Positions 35,055 to 44,721 of a DNA stretch of 64,000 nt are shown piece by piece (position 1 is the stretch's first letter; every line of letters begins with the position of its first letter). The notes under the pieces were generated by a model. It searched no databases. It was not told the origin of the DNA and saw only the letters and a list, made by a program, of their open reading frames with translations. The DNA is from Curvibacter sp. Lineage in GTDB: Bacteria; Pseudomonadota; Gammaproteobacteria; Burkholderiales; Burkholderiaceae_C. A program made the translations under genes and the position numbers. The stretch covers positions 114,444-178,443 of the forward strand of contig JADCGR010000040.1 in NCBI GenBank assembly GCA_020248905.1, in the 5' to 3' direction.

Positions 35055-36094
35055 TCTACGCCAATGTCCACGCCGAAGGGCGTAGCCACAACTCATTGTT
35101 CGCCACCGATGACACGGTGCACCGGCACAACCCCACCCACACGCCGCGCCTGCTCCGTCAGAAGTTCCTGGCGCGCGGCATCGAGATCAACACCCCGGAC
35201 CTCAACCCGGGCCGCAGCGTGGCCTTTGACCTGCACCTGGAGGGCCGCGCGCTGGGGCCCCACAACATCCCCCGTTACCTGATCGCGCTCGAGAACCCCA
35301 ACATCAACAAGCTCAACGCGAGCAGCGACTACGCGGCGCAGTTCGACCTCACATTCGCCTGGGACGTTCGCCTGCACCACCTGCCCAACGTGGTGCCCAT
35401 CCTGATTCCACACCCCATGGTCTGGCAGGACTTCCCCGGCCCGCAGCAGCGCCACGTCTTCAGCTGCCTGATCAATGCCAACAAGGCCTTCAGGGAGGTG
35501 CTCGACAACGACCTCTACGTGGAGCGCCTCAAGACCATCCGCTGGTACGAGAAACATGCCCCCGGGCATTTCGAGCTTTACGGCCTGGGCTGGGACAAGG
35601 CCACCCCCGCGTTCACGGCGGCCGGGCGCCTGATGCGGCTTGGCTCTCGCATCAAGACACGCGTTTTCGGCATCCCGCCCTTTCCGAGCTACCGGGGCGA
35701 AGTCGCCGACAAGGGCGACGTGCTGCGCCGGGCGCGTTTCTCGTGGTGCTACGAAAACAACCGGGATATCTCCGGTTACATCACCGAGAAAATGCTCGAC
35801 AGCCTGGTGCATGGCTGCGTGCCCGTGTACTGGGGGGCCGACGACGTGGCCGAGCTGATCCCCCCGGACTGCTATGTCGACCGCCGGCAGTTTCGCGACA
35901 CCGCGGCAGCCCACCAGCACCTGCTCGGCATTGATGACGCACGTTACCTGCAGTACCAACAGGCCATCCGCGAGTTTCTGTCCAGCCCCGCAGCCCTCCG
36001 TTTCAGCGCGGAAGTGGTCATGCAGACCGTTGTTGACCGCGTCTGTGCCGACCTGCAGCAACAAGGCCTGCTTGCCCCCGGGGCCACGCCGTGA
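35051..36094 (+). CDS. Second GT10-like (fucosyltransferase-type) glycosyltransferase
   Basis: A protein of about 347 residues whose C-terminal half has the GT10 pattern RARFSWCYENNRDISGYITE and CVPVYWGADDVAELIPPD, including the Y-ENN/ITEK and P-WG core. The N-terminal half is unlike the first GT10 protein. Start ATG 35051 is chosen because it overlaps the previous stop codon by four bases; ATG 35036 is also possible. It may transfer fucose or a related sugar, a different acceptor being likely. Confidence 0.75.
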   Translation: MIYANVHAEGRSHNSLFATDDTVHRHNPTHTPRLLRQKFLARGIEINTPDLNPGRSVAFDLHLEGRALGPHNIPRYLIALENPNINKLNASSDYAAQFDLTFAWDVRLHHLPNVVPILIPHPMVWQDFPGPQQRHVFSCLINANKAFREVLDNDLYVERLKTIRWYEKHAPGHFELYGLGWDKATPAFTAAGRLMRLGSRIKTRVFGIPPFPSYRGEVADKGDVLRRARFSWCYENNRDISGYITEKMLDSLVHGCVPVYWGADDVAELIPPDCYVDRRQFRDTAAAHQHLLGIDDARYLQYQQAIREFLSSPAALRFSAEVVMQTVVDRVCADLQQQGLLAPGATP

Positions 36095-36153
36095 AGGCCT
36101 AGGTATCATCCACCCTTGGGCCACGCCTGAACAACTCACACACCACCCATCGC

Positions 36154-36927
36154 ATGAAAGCCGTCATCCTTGCCGGAGGCCTTGGCACCCGAATTTCCGA
36201 GGAAACCCACCTCAAGCCCAAACCGATGATCGAGATCGGCGGCAAGCCCATCCTCTGGCACATCATGAAGATCTACGCCCGGCATGGCGTGAATGACTTC
36301 GTGATCTGCTGCGGCTACAAGGGCTACCTCATCAAAGAGTATTTCGCCAACTACTTCCTGCACATGTCGGACGTGACCTTCGACATGCGAAACAACAGCA
36401 TGCAGGTGCATCAGCAAAGCGCCGAACCCTGGCGTGTGACGCTGGTCGACACCGGTGAGACCACCATGACGGGCGGACGCCTCAAGCGCGTGGCGCCCTA
36501 TCTGCAGGGCGAAGAAGCCTTCTGCTTCACCTACGGTGATGGCGTGAGCGACGTGGACATCACCGCCCTGATCGCTTTCCACAAGGCGCAGAAGGTACAG
36601 GCCACCCTGACGGCCACCCTGCCCCCCGGCCGCTTTGGTGCGCTGGACCTGCAGGGCCACAAGGTACAGAGCTTCAAGGAAAAGCCCAAGGGCGATGGCG
36701 GCATGATCAACGGCGGCTTTTTTGTGCTGTCGCCCACCGTCATCGATCTGATTGACGGAGACAGTTGTATCTGGGAGCGTGGTCCGGTCGAGACGCTAGC
36801 TAAACAAGGGCAGCTGGCCGCCTACCAGCACCACGGCTTCTGGCAGCCCATGGACACCCTGCGCGACAAGACCTACCTCGAAGAACTCTGGCAGAGCGGC
36901 AAGGCGCCCTGGAAGACATGGGCGTGA
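36154..36927 (+). CDS. rfbF: Glucose-1-phosphate cytidylyltransferase
   Basis: Makes CDP-glucose from CTP and glucose-1-phosphate, the first step to CDP-3,6-dideoxyhexoses. The 257-residue protein opens [20 protein letters not shown], has [16 protein letters not shown] and a [11 protein letters not shown] metal segment; all are typical of RfbF. A 59-base gap precedes it; the stop overlaps rfbG by 10 bases. Confidence 0.95.
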   Translation: MKAVILAGGLGTRISEETHLKPKPMIEIGGKPILWHIMKIYARHGVNDFVICCGYKGYLIKEYFANYFLHMSDVTFDMRNNSMQVHQQSAEPWRVTLVDTGETTMTGGRLKRVAPYLQGEEAFCFTYGDGVSDVDITALIAFHKAQKVQATLTATLPPGRFGALDLQGHKVQSFKEKPKGDGGMINGGFFVLSPTVIDLIDGDSCIWERGPVETLAKQGQLAAYQHHGFWQPMDTLRDKTYLEELWQSGKAPWKTWA

Positions 36928-38003
36928 CGGCTGCGTTCTGGCATGGCAAACGGGTCTTTCTGACCGGGCACACCGGCTTCAAGGGCGGCTGGCTCAGCCT
37001 GTGGCTGCAGCAGCTGGGCGCCCAGGTGACCGGTTACGCCCTGCCCGCCCCCACCCAGCCGAGCCTCTTTGAAGTGGCCCGCGTGGCGGACGGCATGACC
37101 TCCATCATCGGCGACATCCGCGACGGGGCCGGGCTGGCCGCGGCGATGCGCCAGGCGGCGCCTGACATCGTGATCCACATGGCGGCGCAGCCCCTGGTAC
37201 GCCGCTCCTACGTCGACCCGGTGGAAACGTATTCCACCAACGTGATGGGCACCGTGCTCCTGCTGGAGGCCGTGCGCCAGTGCCCCAGGGTGCGGGCCGT
37301 GGTGAACGTCACCACAGACAAGTGCTACGAGAACAAGGAATGGGTCTGGGCCTACCGCGAAGACGAGCCCATGGGTGGCTACGATCCCTACAGCAACAGC
37401 AAGGGCTGCGCCGAGCTCGTGAGCTCGGCCTACCGCAATTCCTTCTTCAACCCCGAAAAATATGCGCAGCACCGCGTGGCCCTGGCCACGGCCCGCGCTG
37501 GCAACGTGATCGGGGGCGGCGACTGGGCGGCCGACCGGCTGATCCCCGACATCCTCAAGGCCTATGGCCAGGGCAAGCCGGTGACGATCCGCAGCCCGCG
37601 CGCGATCCGCCCCTGGCAGCACGTGCTGGAGCCGCTCAGCGGCTACCTGACCCTGGCTGAACATCTGTACCAGGACGGAGCGGATTTTGCCGAGGCCTAC
37701 AACTTCGGCCCGCGCAGCGACGACACCCAGCCCGTGGAGTGGATCGTGCGCGAACTCGCCGGCCTGTGGGGCCCGGGTGCCAGCTGGCAGATCGATGCGG
37801 GAGAACACCCGCATGAGGCCCACTTCCTCAAGCTCGACATCTCCAAGGCGGCGCACCGTCTGGCCTGGCATCCCAGGCTGGCCTTGCGCGAGGCCCTGCA
37901 ACTCACGGTCGAATGGGCCCGCCAACTTCAGGCCGGCGCCGACATGCGCGCCTGTACCCTGAACCAGATCAACGATTACCAGTCCCGCGCGCAAGCGGGC
38001 TGA
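36918..38003 (+). CDS. rfbG: CDP-glucose 4,6-dehydratase
   Basis: Extended short-chain dehydrogenase converting CDP-glucose to CDP-4-keto-6-deoxyglucose. The 361-residue protein has the NAD site [14 protein letters not shown] (about residue 12) with the GxTGFKG variant typical of RfbG, catalytic VNVTTDKCY and YDPYSNSKG (YxxxK). It overlaps rfbF and ends 14 bases before rfbH. Confidence 0.95.
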   Translation: MGVTAAFWHGKRVFLTGHTGFKGGWLSLWLQQLGAQVTGYALPAPTQPSLFEVARVADGMTSIIGDIRDGAGLAAAMRQAAPDIVIHMAAQPLVRRSYVDPVETYSTNVMGTVLLLEAVRQCPRVRAVVNVTTDKCYENKEWVWAYREDEPMGGYDPYSNSKGCAELVSSAYRNSFFNPEKYAQHRVALATARAGNVIGGGDWAADRLIPDILKAYGQGKPVTIRSPRAIRPWQHVLEPLSGYLTLAEHLYQDGADFAEAYNFGPRSDDTQPVEWIVRELAGLWGPGASWQIDAGEHPHEAHFLKLDISKAAHRLAWHPRLALREALQLTVEWARQLQAGADMRACTLNQINDYQSRAQAG

Positions 38004-38017
38004 CACCGGAAACCGCT

Positions 38018-39340
38018 ATGGAAAACGCCAAGACCCTCGCCCTGCGCCAGCAGATTGCGGCCCTCGTCGACGAATATGCCGCCATTGCCCTGGCCCCCCA
38101 GCCCTTCCTGCCGGGCGCCACCATGGTGCCGCCTTCGGGCAAGCTGCTGGACGCTGCCGAACTCAAGACCATGGTGGAAGCCTCGCTCGACGGCTGGCTC
38201 ACCACCGGCCGCTTCAACACCGAGTTCGAAAAGAAGCTGGCGGCCTTCATCGGCGTCAAGCACCTGATCACGGTCAACTCCGGCTCTTCGGCCAACCTCG
38301 TGGCCTTCAGCACCCTGACCTCGCCCAAGCTGGGTGATCGCGCCATCCGGCGGGGTGACGAAGTCATCGGCGTGGCGGCGGGCTTCCCAACCACCGTCAA
38401 CCCCATCCTGCAGTTCGGCGCCGTGCCAGTCTTCGTGGACGTGGACCGCCTGACGCACAACATCGACGCCAGCAAGATCGAAGCCGCCATCGGCCCCAAG
38501 ACCAAGGCCATCATGCTGGCGCACAGCCTGGGCAACCCCTTCAATCTGGACGTGGTGACGGCCCTGTGCAAGAAGTACAACTTGTGGCTGGTGGAAGACT
38601 GCTGCGACGCCCTGGGCAGCACCTACCGCGGCCAGATGGTGGGCACCTTTGGCGACATCGCCACGCTCAGCTTCTACCCCGCCCACCACATCACCATGGG
38701 TGAAGGCGGCGCGGTTTTCACCAACCACGACGAACTCAAGACCATCGCGGAGAGCTTCCGCGATTGGGGGCGGGACTGTTATTGCCCCCCGGGCAAGGAC
38801 AACACCTGCGGCAAGCGCTTTTGCTGGAAGCTTGGCGACCTGCCCGAAGGCTACGACCACAAATACACCTACAGCCACCTGGGCTACAACCTCAAGATCA
38901 CCGACATGCAGGCCGCCTGCGGCCTGGCGCAGCTGGACAAGGCCCCGGCCTTCATCCAGGCCCGCAAGGACAACTACGCCTTTCTCAAGGAGCGGCTCAA
39001 GGACTGCGAGGAGTTCGTGCAGCTGCCCGAACCCACCGAGCACTCGGACCCGTCGTGGTTCGGCTTCCCGATCACGCTCAAGGACAACTGCCCCGTCACC
39101 CGCCTGGACCTGCTGACCTATCTGGACCAAAACAAGGTCGGCACGCGCCTGCTCTTTGCTGGCAACCTGGTGCGCCAGCCGTATATGGCGGGGCAAAACT
39201 ATCGGATCAGCGGCGAGCTGACGAACACCGACAACATCATGAACAACACCTTCTGGATCGGGGTGCAGCCCTCGCTGACCCGCGAGATGCTGGAGTTCGC
39301 CGCGCAGAAGATCGAGACCTATCTCGGTGTGAACTTCTGA
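38018..39340 (+). CDS. rfbH: CDP-4-keto-6-deoxyglucose 3-dehydrase (E1, RfbH)
   Basis: Iron-sulfur PMP enzyme that removes the C3 hydroxyl to give CDP-4-keto-3,6-dideoxyglucose. The 440-residue protein has a histidine (about 223) in [14 protein letters not shown] where aminotransferases have the PLP lysine, the diagnostic E1 change. Cysteines 196, 254, 256 and 264 match the E1 cluster motif C-X57-C-X1-C-X7-C exactly. The electron donor, an AscD/RfbI-type E3 reductase, was not seen in the window. ATG 38018 gives the family-typical start; upstream in-frame sequence overlaps rfbG. Confidence 0.96.
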   Translation: MENAKTLALRQQIAALVDEYAAIALAPQPFLPGATMVPPSGKLLDAAELKTMVEASLDGWLTTGRFNTEFEKKLAAFIGVKHLITVNSGSSANLVAFSTLTSPKLGDRAIRRGDEVIGVAAGFPTTVNPILQFGAVPVFVDVDRLTHNIDASKIEAAIGPKTKAIMLAHSLGNPFNLDVVTALCKKYNLWLVEDCCDALGSTYRGQMVGTFGDIATLSFYPAHHITMGEGGAVFTNHDELKTIAESFRDWGRDCYCPPGKDNTCGKRFCWKLGDLPEGYDHKYTYSHLGYNLKITDMQAACGLAQLDKAPAFIQARKDNYAFLKERLKDCEEFVQLPEPTEHSDPSWFGFPITLKDNCPVTRLDLLTYLDQNKVGTRLLFAGNLVRQPYMAGQNYRISGELTNTDNIMNNTFWIGVQPSLTREMLEFAAQKIETYLGVNF

Positions 39341-39346
39341 GATTCC

Positions 39347-40405
39347 ATGGGACTGGCGCTACCCTCCGATGACCTCGACGAGGTGCTGGCCCAGACACAG
39401 GGGTTCTGGTCGCGCTTCGGTGGCGCGCGGCTATTCATCACAGGCGGTACCGGCTTTATCGGCAGCTGGCTGATCCAGGCGATCCAGCGTGCCAACGATA
39501 AGCTGGGCGCCCGGATCGAAATCGTCGCGCTCAGCCGCGCGCCAGAACGCGCGCGACTGGCACATCCACAGGTTTTCGCTCGTCAAGACATACAACTGCT
39601 CGCAGGGGATGTGACCGACTTTCATGACGACACGGGCCCGCTGGACCTCTGCATCCACGCGGCCACCGATGTCGGAGACCCCCGTCAGTCGAGCGCACCC
39701 CTGCAAACCTTCGACTCCATCGTCGCGGGAACCCGTCGTATCCTGGACGTCGCGCAATCCCGCGGCGCCACACGGTTCCTGCTGACGTCCAGCGGTGCGG
39801 TCTACGGCACGCAGCCCGAGGATCTCACGCATGTGCCTGAAAGCTACCAGGGCGCTCCCGACCCTACGCTGCCCGGCAGTGCCTACGGCAACGGCAAACG
39901 TGCGGCAGAGTGGCTGACCTGTGCATATGCAGCCCAGCATGGCGCAAACGGCTTTGAGACCATGACGGCCCGTATCTTTGCGCTGCTCGGCCCTGGCCTG
40001 CCTTTGAACAGCTCCTTTGCAGCTGGAAATTTCATCCGAGATGCTCTGAGTAACAAAGCCATCATCATCCAGGGTGATGGCCGCCCACTGCGCTCCTACC
40101 TCTACATGAGCGATCTATGCGTCTGGCTGCTGCGCATCCTTGAATCCGGCCAGTCTGGCCAAGCCTACAACGTGGGCTCCGAGCATCCTGTCTCGATCCT
40201 CGATCTGGCGGGCCAGATCAGCCGCGCCGCTGGCTATGCCGCATCGATCGAAGTCAAAACAGCTGTCGACCCGCGTGTCCCTCCGCCACGTTATGTCCCG
40301 GACACACACAAGGCTAGACTCTCGTTGAACCTGAGGGAGCAGGTCCCCCTGCCCCTGGCTCTTCAGAAGACATTGCATTGGAGTCGCTCTGCGATGACAC
40401 CATGA
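39347..40405 (+). CDS. NAD-dependent epimerase/dehydratase family protein
   Basis: Extended short-chain dehydrogenase of 352 residues with FITGGTGFIGSWLI (about residue 30), SSGAVYG and the catalytic SAYGNGKRAAE (YxxxK). The position just after rfbH, where other loci have abequose, paratose or tyvelose synthases, suggests it reduces or epimerises the CDP-keto-dideoxyhexose, or acts after a branching reaction. Its product cannot be told from sequence. It overlaps the transketolase N gene by four bases (ATGA), so it is translated with it. Confidence 0.8.
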   Translation: MGLALPSDDLDEVLAQTQGFWSRFGGARLFITGGTGFIGSWLIQAIQRANDKLGARIEIVALSRAPERARLAHPQVFARQDIQLLAGDVTDFHDDTGPLDLCIHAATDVGDPRQSSAPLQTFDSIVAGTRRILDVAQSRGATRFLLTSSGAVYGTQPEDLTHVPESYQGAPDPTLPGSAYGNGKRAAEWLTCAYAAQHGANGFETMTARIFALLGPGLPLNSSFAAGNFIRDALSNKAIIIQGDGRPLRSYLYMSDLCVWLLRILESGQSGQAYNVGSEHPVSILDLAGQISRAAGYAASIEVKTAVDPRVPPPRYVPDTHKARLSLNLREQVPLPLALQKTLHWSRSAMTP

Positions 40406-41211
40406 ACACCTTCAACACTTCCAGTATCCGCAAGGCCATCCTCGACATGGCCTACGCAGGCTCCACCGTCCATATCGGCTGCGCCTTCTCCATCGTGGAG
40501 TTGCTGGCGGTGCTGTACCGCGAGCACCTGCGCTTCGACCCAAAGCGCCCCGACGCGCCGGATCGTGACTATCTGGTCCTGAGCAAGGGGCATGGTGTCA
40601 TGACCCAATACGCCTGCCTGCATGAGCTGGGTTGCCTGACGGATGCTGACCTCGCGAACTATTTTGGCAATGGGACCCGGCTGAAAGGACTCGCGGACGC
40701 GCATGTCCCTGGTGTTGAAGCCACCTGCGGCTCGCTGGGGCATGGGCTATCTGTCGGGGTTGGGCTGGCACTGGCCGCAAAGCTCAAAAACTCAGACCAG
40801 GCCTGCTACACACTGGTGGGAGATGGCGAACTGAACGAGGGCTCCATTTGGGAAGCTGCCATGTTTGCCGCGCAATTCAAACTGGATAACCTGCTGGTCA
40901 TCGTCGACGAGAACGGCTTCCAGGCCATGGGGCGCACCGACGAGGTGATGGGGCTAGGCAGTATCGAGGCCAAGTTCACCGCGTTTGGCTTTGACGCCGT
41001 GACCATCGACGGCCATGACGAAACTGCCATCGACCAGACCTACAGACGCCTGAAAGCGCTGCGCAACGGCAAACCCAAGGCCGTCGTGGCCAAGACCGTC
41101 AAGGGCAAGGGCGTGTCGTTCATGGAAAACGACAACATCTGGCACTACACCCGTCTGAGCCCGGAGAACCATGCCGAAGCTGTCCTCGAAGTGACCAACG
41201 GAAGGAACTGA
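40402..41211 (+). CDS. Transketolase, N-terminal subunit
   Basis: The 269-residue protein equals the thiamine-diphosphate-binding half of transketolase: LSKGHGVMTQYA, then LGHGLSVGVGLALAAK and the ThDP motif GDGELNEGSIWEAAMFA followed by VIVDEN. It ends where the Pyr half begins, and that half is encoded by the next gene, so the two form one enzyme. Standalone split transketolases occur in sugar clusters; here it follows the rfbFGH genes and an SDR. It would transfer a two-carbon ketol to an aldehyde or ketone. Confidence 0.9.
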   Translation: MNTFNTSSIRKAILDMAYAGSTVHIGCAFSIVELLAVLYREHLRFDPKRPDAPDRDYLVLSKGHGVMTQYACLHELGCLTDADLANYFGNGTRLKGLADAHVPGVEATCGSLGHGLSVGVGLALAAKLKNSDQACYTLVGDGELNEGSIWEAAMFAAQFKLDNLLVIVDENGFQAMGRTDEVMGLGSIEAKFTAFGFDAVTIDGHDETAIDQTYRRLKALRNGKPKAVVAKTVKGKGVSFMENDNIWHYTRLSPENHAEAVLEVTNGRN

Positions 41212-41214
41212 ACC

Positions 41215-42132
41215 ATGCGCAACGCTTTTTCCGACGCGCTGGTCAACGCTGCTAAGGCAGACCCACGCGTGCTGCTGCTCACCGGCGACCACGGCTATGC
41301 CCTGTTTGACCCCTTCCGCAAGGCCTGCCCGGACCAGTACATCAACTGCGGCGTGGCCGAACAGAACATGGTCGGCGTAGCCGCAGGCCTGGCCAAAGCC
41401 GGCTTTCGCCCTGTCGTCTACGGCTTGGCCGCCTTTGTGCCGGTGCGCGTGCTGGAACAGATCAAGATCGACGTCTGCTATGAGAACCTTCCTGTCATTC
41501 TGATCGGCGATGGTGCGGGTCTGGTCTACAGCCACCTGGGCACCAGCCACCAGAGCACAGAAGACATCGCCTGCACCCGAGCTCTCCCCGAGATGATGGT
41601 CCTATCCCCGGCCGACCGTTTCGAGATGAGCGCCGCGATGCAACTGGCGTTTAGCTCTGCGTCCCCAGTCTACCTGCGCATGGGCAAAAGCGATCGCGGC
41701 GATGTGCATGCAGGCCCGGTTCGGCTGGAGGGCGGAGATCCGCTTCAGGTCCGCCAGGGCAACAAGCGCCTTGCCCTGCTCGCAACAGGCTCCATGGTTC
41801 GGACGGCCCTGGACGTCGCCAATCATGGACTGGATGCCGAAGTGTGGAGTGTGCCTAGCATCAAGCCGCTGTCATCCTCTGCGATCTCGGAAATCGCAAG
41901 CCGGGTGGATTGCCTGATCACGCTCGAAGAGCACTCCGTGATGGGCGGGCTTGGATCTGCAGTCGCAGAGGCCAGTTCACTCACCCGGCCCCGTCCTCTC
42001 TGTCGCATCGGGATTGAGGACCGGTTCTCAGCCAAATGCGGCACCTGGGACTACTTGCTGACGGAGCACCGTGTCGATGCCTCCTCTGCAAAGGACAAGA
42101 TTGAAAGATTCATGAGGGATACTTCACGATGA
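41215..42132 (+). CDS. Transketolase, C-terminal subunit
   Basis: The 305-residue protein supplies the Pyr and C-terminal domains, with the catalytic glutamate in CGVAEQNMVGVAAGLAKAG (about residue 52) and the YLRMGKSD segment. It begins three bases after the N subunit with ribosome site GGAAGGAA, so the two are co-expressed. A 95-base gap with lower GC follows, with no clear terminator. Confidence 0.9.
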   Translation: MRNAFSDALVNAAKADPRVLLLTGDHGYALFDPFRKACPDQYINCGVAEQNMVGVAAGLAKAGFRPVVYGLAAFVPVRVLEQIKIDVCYENLPVILIGDGAGLVYSHLGTSHQSTEDIACTRALPEMMVLSPADRFEMSAAMQLAFSSASPVYLRMGKSDRGDVHAGPVRLEGGDPLQVRQGNKRLALLATGSMVRTALDVANHGLDAEVWSVPSIKPLSSSAISEIASRVDCLITLEEHSVMGGLGSAVAEASSLTRPRPLCRIGIEDRFSAKCGTWDYLLTEHRVDASSAKDKIERFMRDTSR

Positions 42133-42227
42133 TCGGTCGTTCAATCGACCTACAGTCCCATTCCAAAATGGTAGGGCAAAGAACCTATCAGATGAATCGC
42201 TGAGCAATAAAGAAGTTTCAGGGAGAA

Positions 42228-43745
42228 ATGATGAGGCTAGCGTTTAACAGCAGCATTGTAGGCAAAGGATGGCGCTGGCTACTGACAGATACAGACCGAC
42301 GGGTGATCTGGGGCTTATGGGCCGTCATCGTCGGCCTGGTTATTCATCTCCTCTGGATGCATCTCCAGATCATCCAGTTCCCCTATCCACTTGAGTATCG
42401 AGAGAACTCGGATCTCTGGCGCGCTTACCTGATCCATTCAGGCAGGAACCCCTACTCCTACGAGAACTATCCTGCCGCAAATAGTCAGTACGGGTATGTC
42501 TTTCCCTGGCTGTCATCCCTGCTTTTCAGCTTCACCGGCGTATCATTTTTGCCTCTGCGGCTGGTGACTTTTCTGGCGATCCTGCCCATGATGGTCGTGT
42601 TCTTTTACGGCGGCATCAAGCACAAAGTCAATCCCGTCACGCTGCTTGTCAGCCTTTCCATTGTCTACGCGGTGCATCTGATGCATCCCGGAAACTTCCT
42701 GGGCATGCCAAATACCTTGGGTACGACACTGTTCACGCTAGCCGTACTGTTGCCACCGCTGACAGGCTTTCGGCGTGACGCAATGTTCATGTCAGCCGTG
42801 CTGTCGGCCGTGGGCCTGTTCACAAAGCTGTACTTCTGCTTCGGCATCTTTTACGTTGGACTCTATCTGCTTTATGTTCGCAGGTGGCGCGATTTGCTCT
42901 TTCTCTCGCTTGTCTCCTTGGTGGTATTGGCAGCATCTATCGCCGTGGTCGCGTTTTTCATGCCAGGATTTCTGGAATCCAACGTGCTGCAGAACGCCGC
43001 GGTGACTAACTTCATCCCGAAATTGCTATGGCTGCAGACACGTGACTTCGTGAGGGTGTTTTTTGCCTTCGTTGTCTTGATCGTTGTTGCCCGGAAGTAC
43101 GGAGAGCCTGAATCAAGCAAGGGGCTTAAGGACCCCTACATTTTTGGACTTTTGTTTTTCGGCATTCTGCTGCTCCGCATGGGAGCTAACGAGGGACAGT
43201 ACTACCTTTATTTTCAGCAGCTGCTACTACCTTTTTTGGTCGTTTTATTCTTCCAGCGTGCAGGAAAAATCTCAGGCACATGGCTGGTCCATCTGCTGCT
43301 GGTATGGAACCTTGCCGTCATCTACACGCGGGACGTCCGGAAATTTGATCTGGACGTGGCTCAAGCTTCATTTGAGGAAATAGAACGACAAATCAACTCT
43401 CTCGGGGCTAGAGAAAAAATACTCTTCAACCAGCCTCTTAGCTACTTTGCCATCTCGCGCGGCATAACGCCCAACGACCACGGCCAAGTCGCTGGTATGT
43501 TGTGGACCAAAGGTGAAGGACATCAGCGATACATCGCTCAAAATGGAAAGGTTAGAGAGGATATAAGGAGCCGCATCTACTCAGGAATTTTCTTAGACAA
43601 ATGGCAATCCGACCAGACCAGTAACATCGACTTGGTGACGAAGTGCTATAGGCTGGATAAGGTATTTACTCTCAGAATGTACGAACAGAAATTGCCGGTG
43701 ACTCTTTGGCTGCAAGGCGATACAAGCAAGCCGTGTACAAATTGA
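42228..43745 (+). CDS. Multi-pass membrane glycosyltransferase of GT-C type
   Basis: A 505-residue integral membrane protein with about nine to eleven transmembrane segments in residues 25-395 and a soluble C-terminus. The first loop has YPLEYRENSDLW, an acidic motif of the kind that is catalytic in GT-C/GT39 enzymes using polyprenyl-phosphate sugars. Base use is visibly AT-richer than in neighbours, a sign of transfer. GGGAGA precedes ATG 42228 or 42231. It may work with the polyprenyl-phosphate GT2 at 44.7 kb on the other side of the IS4 remnant. Family assignment is loose. Confidence 0.65.
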   Translation: MMRLAFNSSIVGKGWRWLLTDTDRRVIWGLWAVIVGLVIHLLWMHLQIIQFPYPLEYRENSDLWRAYLIHSGRNPYSYENYPAANSQYGYVFPWLSSLLFSFTGVSFLPLRLVTFLAILPMMVVFFYGGIKHKVNPVTLLVSLSIVYAVHLMHPGNFLGMPNTLGTTLFTLAVLLPPLTGFRRDAMFMSAVLSAVGLFTKLYFCFGIFYVGLYLLYVRRWRDLLFLSLVSLVVLAASIAVVAFFMPGFLESNVLQNAAVTNFIPKLLWLQTRDFVRVFFAFVVLIVVARKYGEPESSKGLKDPYIFGLLFFGILLLRMGANEGQYYLYFQQLLLPFLVVLFFQRAGKISGTWLVHLLLVWNLAVIYTRDVRKFDLDVAQASFEEIERQINSLGAREKILFNQPLSYFAISRGITPNDHGQVAGMLWTKGEGHQRYIAQNGKVREDIRSRIYSGIFLDKWQSDQTSNIDLVTKCYRLDKVFTLRMYEQKLPVTLWLQGDTSKPCTN

Positions 43746-43935
43746 AGCGATGTCGTCTCCACTGGTTAAGCATAAAACTTCATACAACTGGTCGATCAGT
43801 AATGTCCCAACGTTTTCACATCAGGATGTCGTAAGTTGATGATTTGCTTCCAGAATTTTGCATTTCAGTCTGGTCTCGATTTGAACGTCGAGAGGCCGAC
43901 CTGTGCTCTTTTGCGTTTGCGCGCAATGGGCCGTC

Positions 43936-44687
43936 ATGCATCAAGGCAAGCTCGTGTTTTCGCAGCTCATGGCGTTTTTGCCGCTGAGCACATTCCGCCG
44001 CTGCGTCGCTTCTCACCGGGGCGAACACAAGTTCAAGGATTTCAGCTACCTGTACAGGTTCCTGGCCATGGCCTTTGCACAGTTGGCCTGCCGCGAGTCT
44101 TTGCGCAATACCGAGGTCAATTTGCGTGCACAGGCTCGCTGACTCTGCCACATGGGGTTTCGGTGCGCAACGATTACGCGCAACACGCTGGCCAACGCCA
44201 ATGCAACGCGTCCTTGGCAAATCTATGCCGAGTTCGCCCAGCATCTGATTGGCGTTGCCCGACCCCTTTACGCCAAGGAACCCTTGGCGCTGGATCTGGA
44301 CGCCATGGTCTATGCATTCGATGCGACCACCATCGATCTGTGTCTGTCGGTCTACCCCTGGGCACCGTTTCGCAGCACCAAAGCGGCCGTCAAGCTTCAT
44401 ACGCTGCTCGATCTGCGCGGCTCCATTCCCAGTTTCATCCACATCACCGACGGCAAGACGCACGAAGTCAACGTGCTCGACGATTTGCTGATCGAGCCTG
44501 GCGCGTTCTACCTCATGGATCGGCGCTACGTACTCATTGCCATCGCAAAAAAAGTCTGCATCTGCCGAATAGCCTCTACGAAATCCTACAAATGCTGAGC
44601 CTGACCATGTTCGAAACAACTATACTTTTGCCGCCAGTAACCTATTCGGCCGCGACTTTCGAGCCTCAACAGCTCGTCCTCCTCTGA
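43936..44687 (+). pseudogene. Decayed IS4-family transposase
   Basis: The N-terminal half reads MHQGKLVFSQLMAFLPLSTF ... FLAMAFAQLACRESLRNTEV, then an in-frame TGA (44143-44145), then CHMGFR ... AFDATTIDLCLSVYPWAPF ... TKAAVKLHTLLDLRG ... YLMDRRYV, as in IS4-family transposases. After RRYV the text jumps to LIAIAKK and, one frame over after an A run, SLHLPNSLYEILQMLSLTMF, which is the C-terminal end of such proteins. So about a hundred residues are deleted at a shared YV, and a frameshift follows. Ends of the element were not defined. It separates the GT-C gene from the GT2 gene. Confidence 0.85.
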
Positions 44688-44721
44688 AGAACGTTGGAAC
44701 ACTGCTGCTAAAAAGTGCCAA

